Shown: positions 60,722 through 64,000 of the stretch, one piece after another
Layout of the letters: each line of letters opens with the position of its first letter
Position numbering within the stretch: position 1 is the first letter of the stretch
Origin: Gayadomonas joobiniege G7
GTDB taxonomy: Bacteria > Pseudomonadota > Gammaproteobacteria > Enterobacterales > Alteromonadaceae
Reading direction: 5' to 3'
NCBI RefSeq assembly: GCF_000300815.1
Contig: NZ_AMRX01000003.1
Span: 248,001 to 312,000, forward strand
DNA: 64,000 bases
Position numbers and translations under genes: made by a program
Notes under the pieces: model-generated
Told to the model about the DNA's origin: nothing
Databases searched by the model: none
The model's input: only the letters and a program-made list of their open reading frames with translations

Positions 60722-62551
60722 TTGTCTGATAAAGGTTTTGATTCGACACAGTTTTTAAAAAATTTAACCAGTCAACCCGGCGTTTATCGAATGTATAACC
60801 GGGCTGATGAGGTTATTTATGTTGGTAAAGCAAAAGACTTAAAAAAACGCGTTACCTCTTATTTTAGAGGGCAGCATACCAGCCAAAAAACGATCGCATT
60901 AGTGAGGCAGATTCGCCGTATCGAAGTGACAGTGACGCATAACGAAAGCGAAGCACTGATATTAGAAAATAATCTTATTAAACAATACATGCCTAAATAT
61001 AATGTATTGTTACGGGATGATAAAAGTTATCCCTATATCTTAGTCTCTCACCATACCCACCCAAGACTTGCATTTCACCGCGGGCCGCGAAAAAACAAAG
61101 GTCAATATTTTGGTCCTTATCCGTCGGGTGGTGCTGTTCGTGAGAGCTTGCGTATTATGCAAAAAGTTTTTCCGGTGCGCCAATGTGAAGATAGTTACTA
61201 TCAAGCGCGCAGTCGGCCCTGTTTGCAGTATCAACTGAAACGTTGTTTAGCGCCATGTGTAAACGGATATGTTTCTGATGAAGAATACAACCAGCAAGTA
61301 CAATTGGTAAAATTGTTTTTACAGGGGCGTAACCAGGAAGTCATCGCACAGTTAGTGGAAAAAATGGATAAAGCCAGTGAGTCATTAGCGTTTGAACAAG
61401 CTGCAAGGTATCGCGACCAACTGGCTGCGCTGCGTAAAGTCAGAGAGCAGCAAGCTGTCAGTGGGAGTATTGACTCGCTTGATGTACTGGGTTTTGCCTG
61501 TCATCATGGCATGGCATGCATTCACCTGTTGGTGGTCCGTGATGGCAAAATATTAGGTAGTAAGAGTTATTTTCCAAAACTACCGGCAAACTCTGATGAT
61601 CAAGAAATTTTAGCTGCTTTTGTGAGCCAATATTATCTTAACCCAGAAAAAGAAATTTCTGCGGTCAAACAAATAGTGCTTCCTTTTGATTTACCTGATC
61701 GTGAGGTGATGTTAGCAACTATACAAGCGCAACAGGGAAGCAAATGCGATTTTGTGGTCCCTAAACGAGGCGAAAAACATAGGTATTTGCAATTGGCAAA
61801 AACCAATGCTGAAAATGCTGTAAATACCAAGTTGAGTGAATCAATTTCGGTGCAGAAACGTTTTCAAGCACTCGATGAGGCCCTTGAGTTAGAGACGCCA
61901 GTTCAGCGCATGGAGTGTTTTGATATTAGTCATACAATGGGTCAACAAACGGTTGCTTCTTGTGTGGTTTTTAACCGTCATGGCCCGTTAAAAACTGACT
62001 ATCGAAAATATAATATCAGTGGTATTACGCCAGGAGATGATTATGCCGCTATGGCGCAAGTCTTAGCGCGGCGTTATAAAAAACCACAACCAGAAGAAAA
62101 AATCCCAGACATTATTTTTATTGATGGCGGTAAAGGCCAGTTGGCTCAAGCAGAAGCATATTTTGCTGATTGGACACAGAAAATGCCATTACTTGTTGGG
62201 ATTGCTAAAGGCACAAGTCGTAAACCCGGTTTAGAAACACTCATCATGGCAGGCAGCCATCAGACCATTAACTTACCTTCGCATTCTCCCGCACTGCACT
62301 TGATCCAGCATATTCGAGATGAATCACACAGATTTGCGATTACAGGCCACAGAGCGCGGCGGCAAAAAGCAAAAAATCAATCTTCTTTAGAAGGGATTGC
62401 AGGCATTGGACCAAAAAAACGACAAGCACTATTAAAACATTTGGGGGGCATGCAAGAAGTTAAAACAGCTTCGATAGATGAGTTAATGCGGGTGCCAGGA
62501 ATTAATCAAAAATTAGCCGAAATTGTCTACCAACACTTACATGACAAATGA
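60722..62551 (+). CDS. uvrC: Excinuclease ABC subunit C (UvrC)
   Basis: Nuclease making both incisions in nucleotide-excision repair. The GIY-YIG domain at the N-terminus (QPGVYRMY, EVIYVGKAKDLKKRV) is followed by a UVR motif near ~205-235 (FEQAARYRDQLAALRKV). An RNase H-like endonuclease domain (MECFDISHTMGQQTVAS, PDIIFIDGGKGQL) and C-terminal HhH2 (IAGIGPKKRQALLKHLGG; VPGINQKLAEIV) complete it. It has 609 aa (E. coli 610). The start is most likely TTG 60722, 7 nt after GAGG; TTG 60716 would leave 1 nt. It follows uvrY as in E. coli. Confidence 0.96.
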   Translation: MSDKGFDSTQFLKNLTSQPGVYRMYNRADEVIYVGKAKDLKKRVTSYFRGQHTSQKTIALVRQIRRIEVTVTHNESEALILENNLIKQYMPKYNVLLRDDKSYPYILVSHHTHPRLAFHRGPRKNKGQYFGPYPSGGAVRESLRIMQKVFPVRQCEDSYYQARSRPCLQYQLKRCLAPCVNGYVSDEEYNQQVQLVKLFLQGRNQEVIAQLVEKMDKASESLAFEQAARYRDQLAALRKVREQQAVSGSIDSLDVLGFACHHGMACIHLLVVRDGKILGSKSYFPKLPANSDDQEILAAFVSQYYLNPEKEISAVKQIVLPFDLPDREVMLATIQAQQGSKCDFVVPKRGEKHRYLQLAKTNAENAVNTKLSESISVQKRFQALDEALELETPVQRMECFDISHTMGQQTVASCVVFNRHGPLKTDYRKYNISGITPGDDYAAMAQVLARRYKKPQPEEKIPDIIFIDGGKGQLAQAEAYFADWTQKMPLLVGIAKGTSRKPGLETLIMAGSHQTINLPSHSPALHLIQHIRDESHRFAITGHRARRQKAKNQSSLEGIAGIGPKKRQALLKHLGGMQEVKTASIDELMRVPGINQKLAEIVYQHLHDK

Positions 62552-62588
62552 CACGCTTTAGTGAGACAATAACAAATAACTGTGCCGG

Positions 62589-63149
62589 ATGAAGAAGAAG
62601 ATGTGGAATTTACCAAACATACTGACTGTTTTTAGGATTATTTTAATCCCGTTTTTTATAATTTGTTTTTATTTGCCCGTCGCATGGGCGCACTATATGG
62701 CGGCAGTTTTATTTGCGGTGGCAGGGATCACTGACTGGCTAGACGGTTATTTGGCGCGCAGATGGCAGCAATCAACGCCCTTTGGTGCCTTTTTAGATCC
62801 AGTTGCCGACAAACTTATGGTCGCTGCAGCTCTGTGTTTGATAGTTGAAGAATATCGTGCTTTTTGGATAACTTTACCAGCGATTGTAATGATCAGTCGA
62901 GAAATATTAATTTCTGCATTACGCGAGTGGATGGCGGAGTTAGGGCAGCGGGCTGCTGTTAAAGTCTCCATGTTAGGTAAGCTAAAAACAGCCGGCCAAA
63001 TGTTAGCGATTTTTTTATTGTTAGCCCAACCTAGTGGCATCATTTTTTGGGTCGGTATGATGGCCTTGTATGGCGCTGTTATTTTAACTTTTTGGTCGAT
63101 GTTGGTTTATTTAAAAGCAGCATGGCCAAGTTTGACACAAGTGGACTAA
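62589..63149 (+). CDS. pgsA: Phosphatidylglycerophosphate synthase PgsA
   Basis: CDP-alcohol phosphatidyltransferase making phosphatidylglycerol-phosphate from CDP-diacylglycerol and glycerol-3-phosphate at the inner membrane. The family signature DG-x2-AR-x8-G-x3-D-x3-D is seen in DGYLARRWQQSTPFGAFLDP-VADKL. The 186-aa product (E. coli 182) has about four membrane helices. uvrY-uvrC-pgsA-tRNA order is conserved with E. coli. ATG 62589 is used; ATG 62601 is possible. A stem-loop 20 bp downstream separates it from the tRNA genes. Confidence 0.96.
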   Translation: MKKKMWNLPNILTVFRIILIPFFIICFYLPVAWAHYMAAVLFAVAGITDWLDGYLARRWQQSTPFGAFLDPVADKLMVAAALCLIVEEYRAFWITLPAIVMISREILISALREWMAELGQRAAVKVSMLGKLKTAGQMLAIFLLLAQPSGIIFWVGMMALYGAVILTFWSMLVYLKAAWPSLTQVD

Positions 63150-63169
63150 CGAATAGCGAATGAAAAACA

Positions 63170-63196
63170 AGCTATTTTCCTTAAATAGCTGTTTAT
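63170..63196 (+). terminator. Terminator after pgsA
   Basis: AGCTATTT (63170-63177) / AAATAGCT (63183-63190), 5-nt loop, followed by GTTTATTTG; AT-rich but perfectly paired. Confidence 0.65.
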
Positions 63197-63229
63197 TTGA
63201 CCGCTTGGCGATTTTTTTTAAATTAATAG

Positions 63230-63257
63230 TTGACTCATCTCCAATACTTTGTAAAAT
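63230..63257 (+). promoter_or_regulatory. Promoter of the Gly-Cys-Leu tRNA array
   Basis: -35 TTGACT (63230-63235), 16-bp spacer, -10 TAAAAT (63252-63257), then GC-rich GCGCCTCG as discriminator. An A/T-only stretch precedes the -35. Same design as the promoter at 39457; both look stringently controlled. Confidence 0.75.
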
Positions 63258-63307
63258 GCGCCTCGTTTTCGGGAGTTATGAAAAGAAAATTTCATAATCC
63301 GGTCTAA

Positions 63308-63383
63308 GCGGCTGTAGCTCAGTTGGTAGAGCACAACCTTGCCAAGGTTGGGGTCACGAGTTCGAGTCTCGTTAGCCGCTCCA
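63308..63383 (+). tRNA. tRNA-Gly (GCC), copy 1
   Basis: 76 nt with encoded CCA. Acceptor GCGGCTG; anticodon GCC in CTTGCCAAG; T-arm AGTTCGAGTCT. Identical to the copies at 63582 and 63688. Confidence 0.97.
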
Positions 63384-63400
63384 AATTTGATTGTGCGTAC

Positions 63401-63474
63401 GGCGGGTTGGCAGAGTGGCCATGCAGCGGATTGCAAATCCGTCTACCTCGGTTCGACTCCGGGACCCGCCTCCA
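63401..63474 (+). tRNA. tRNA-Cys (GCA)
   Basis: 74 nt with encoded CCA. Acceptor GGCGGGT/ACCCGCC, anticodon GCA in ATTGCAAAT, T-arm GGTTCGACTCC. The only Cys gene in the array. Confidence 0.97.
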
Positions 63475-63490
63475 TCGAAAACACGTGTCT

Positions 63491-63577
63491 GCCCGGGTGG
63501 TGGAATTGGTAGACACAAGGGATTTAAAATCCCTCGCTGGTAACAGCGTGCCGGTTCAAGTCCGGCCCCGGGCACCA
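63491..63577 (+). tRNA. tRNA-Leu (TAA), copy 1
   Basis: 87 nt with a class II variable arm (CGCTGG...CAGCG). Acceptor GCCCGGG/CCCGGGC, anticodon TAA in TTTAAAA, encoded CCA. Identical to the copy at 63782. Only 4 T residues separate it from tRNA-Gly 2. Confidence 0.97.
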
Positions 63578-63581
63578 TTTT

Positions 63582-63657
63582 GCGGCTGTAGCTCAGTTGG
63601 TAGAGCACAACCTTGCCAAGGTTGGGGTCACGAGTTCGAGTCTCGTTAGCCGCTCCA
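63582..63657 (+). tRNA. tRNA-Gly (GCC), copy 2
   Basis: 76 nt, identical to copy 1 at 63308; CCA encoded. Confidence 0.97.
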
Positions 63658-63687
63658 AATTTTTTTTCTTTTTGATGTATTCTGCTT

Positions 63688-63763
63688 GCGGCTGTAGCTC
63701 AGTTGGTAGAGCACAACCTTGCCAAGGTTGGGGTCACGAGTTCGAGTCTCGTTAGCCGCTCCA
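63688..63763 (+). tRNA. tRNA-Gly (GCC), copy 3
   Basis: 76 nt, identical to copies 1 and 2; CCA encoded. 30-bp T-rich spacer separates it from copy 2. Confidence 0.97.
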
Positions 63764-63781
63764 AAATGTAGTACCTGTGTC

Positions 63782-63868
63782 GCCCGGGTGGTGGAATTGG
63801 TAGACACAAGGGATTTAAAATCCCTCGCTGGTAACAGCGTGCCGGTTCAAGTCCGGCCCCGGGCACCA
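63782..63868 (+). tRNA. tRNA-Leu (TAA), copy 2
   Basis: 87 nt, identical to copy 1; CCA encoded. Its last four bases form part of a downstream hairpin. Confidence 0.97.
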
Positions 63869-63887
63869 TCCTTAACGTAAGGATGGT
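63865..63887 (+). terminator. Hairpin at the end of the tRNA array, sharing the CCA end of tRNA-Leu
   Basis: ACCATCCTTA (63865-63874) / TAAGGATGGT (63878-63887), 10-bp perfect stem with a 3-nt loop. The 5' arm begins with the ACCA end of tRNA-Leu copy 2. No U-tract follows, so termination may need Rho or the hairpin may serve 3'-end processing. Confidence 0.5.
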
Positions 63888-64000
63888 CGCAATCAAGTAT
63901 TATCTTCCGAAAAATTTACCTCTTTAATGTCAGCATTAAACTATTGAAAAATCCCACTACTAAAACCGATGTGATTTTAGCCGATTGGCGCCAGATTTTA

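Noticed and set aside
63218..63896. Several short open frames on both strands across the tRNA array
   Set aside because: They translate tRNA genes; repeated peptide stretches merely reflect duplicated tRNAs.
63916..64000. Open frames at the right edge: minus strand ending at 63916, and plus strand from TTG 63944
   Set aside because: Both are cut by the window, overlap each other and have no decisive start site; either could be the end or start of a real gene, but the evidence is too short to choose.

Overview
This window looks like chromosomal core DNA of a marine gammaproteobacterium of the order Alteromonadales. The base composition is moderately AT-rich by eye. Gene orders match E. coli closely for mreBCD-maf-rng-yhdP-tldD, leuS-lptE-holA-nadD-rsfS-rlmH-mrdA-mrdB-rlpA-dacA, ybeD-lipB-lipA, smpB/ratA-ratB and uvrY-uvrC-pgsA-Gly/Cys/Leu tRNAs. 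Lineage-typical extras are a TIGR04219-type outer-membrane barrel, a rhombosortase, a PEP-CTERM-like protein and a PsrA-like operator on fadBA. The genus cannot be fixed from sequence alone; a Catenovulum/Alteromonadaceae-like organism is a guess.

Layout. 1-4.5 kb: tail of an unknown gene, an outer-membrane barrel and the fatty-acid beta-oxidation operon fadBA (minus strand). 4.5-18.2 kb: lytic transglycosylase slt, then the cell-shape/envelope run mreB-mreC-mreD-maf-rng-yhdP-nitrilase-tldD and pyrC. 18.2-23.6 kb: two small uncharacterised genes, a chemoreceptor, a YeeN-type YebC protein, cvfB and a YbeL-like zinc-ribbon gene. 23.8-34.4 kb: a long plus-strand run for leucyl-tRNA charging, LPS export (LptE), replication (HolA), NAD synthesis, ribosome silencing and methylation, and wall elongation (PBP2, RodA, RlpA, PBP5). 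34.4-37.3 kb: a FIST sensor translationally coupled to a GGDEF-EAL protein, lying between dacA and ybeD, which are neighbours in E. coli. 37.5-39.4 kb: ybeD-lipB-lipA. 39.4-40.3 kb: a tRNA-Phe/Thr/Phe cluster carrying three near-identical 150-bp repeats, each starting with a relic of the 5' part of tRNA-Phe.

40.5-47.9 kb: a minus-strand carbohydrate uptake locus (porin, binding protein, two permeases, ATPase, HAD phosphatase, SorC-family regulator) of polyol/SmoEFGK type, with a 35-bp palindrome upstream of the porin. 48.4-51.4 kb: smpB-dgt-nucleotidyltransferase-Cys-rich membrane protein, tightly packed. 51.6-57.1 kb: ratA-ratB-sulP, bamE, priC, a TyrR-like regulator with an eroded AAA+ domain, and rhombosortase. 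57.1-59.8 kb: gamma-glutamyltransferase and a PEP-CTERM-like secreted protein. 60.0-63.9 kb: uvrY-uvrC-pgsA and a six-gene tRNA array (Gly-Cys-Leu-Gly-Gly-Leu).

No insertion sequence, prophage or CRISPR array was seen. The least explained structure is the tRNA-linked 150-bp repeat array, which resembles in organisation, not in sequence, the rtT repeats of the E. coli tyrT operon. Other points worth following are the degenerate TyrR-like regulator, the smpB-dgt operon and the polyol import locus that lacks any catabolic enzyme.
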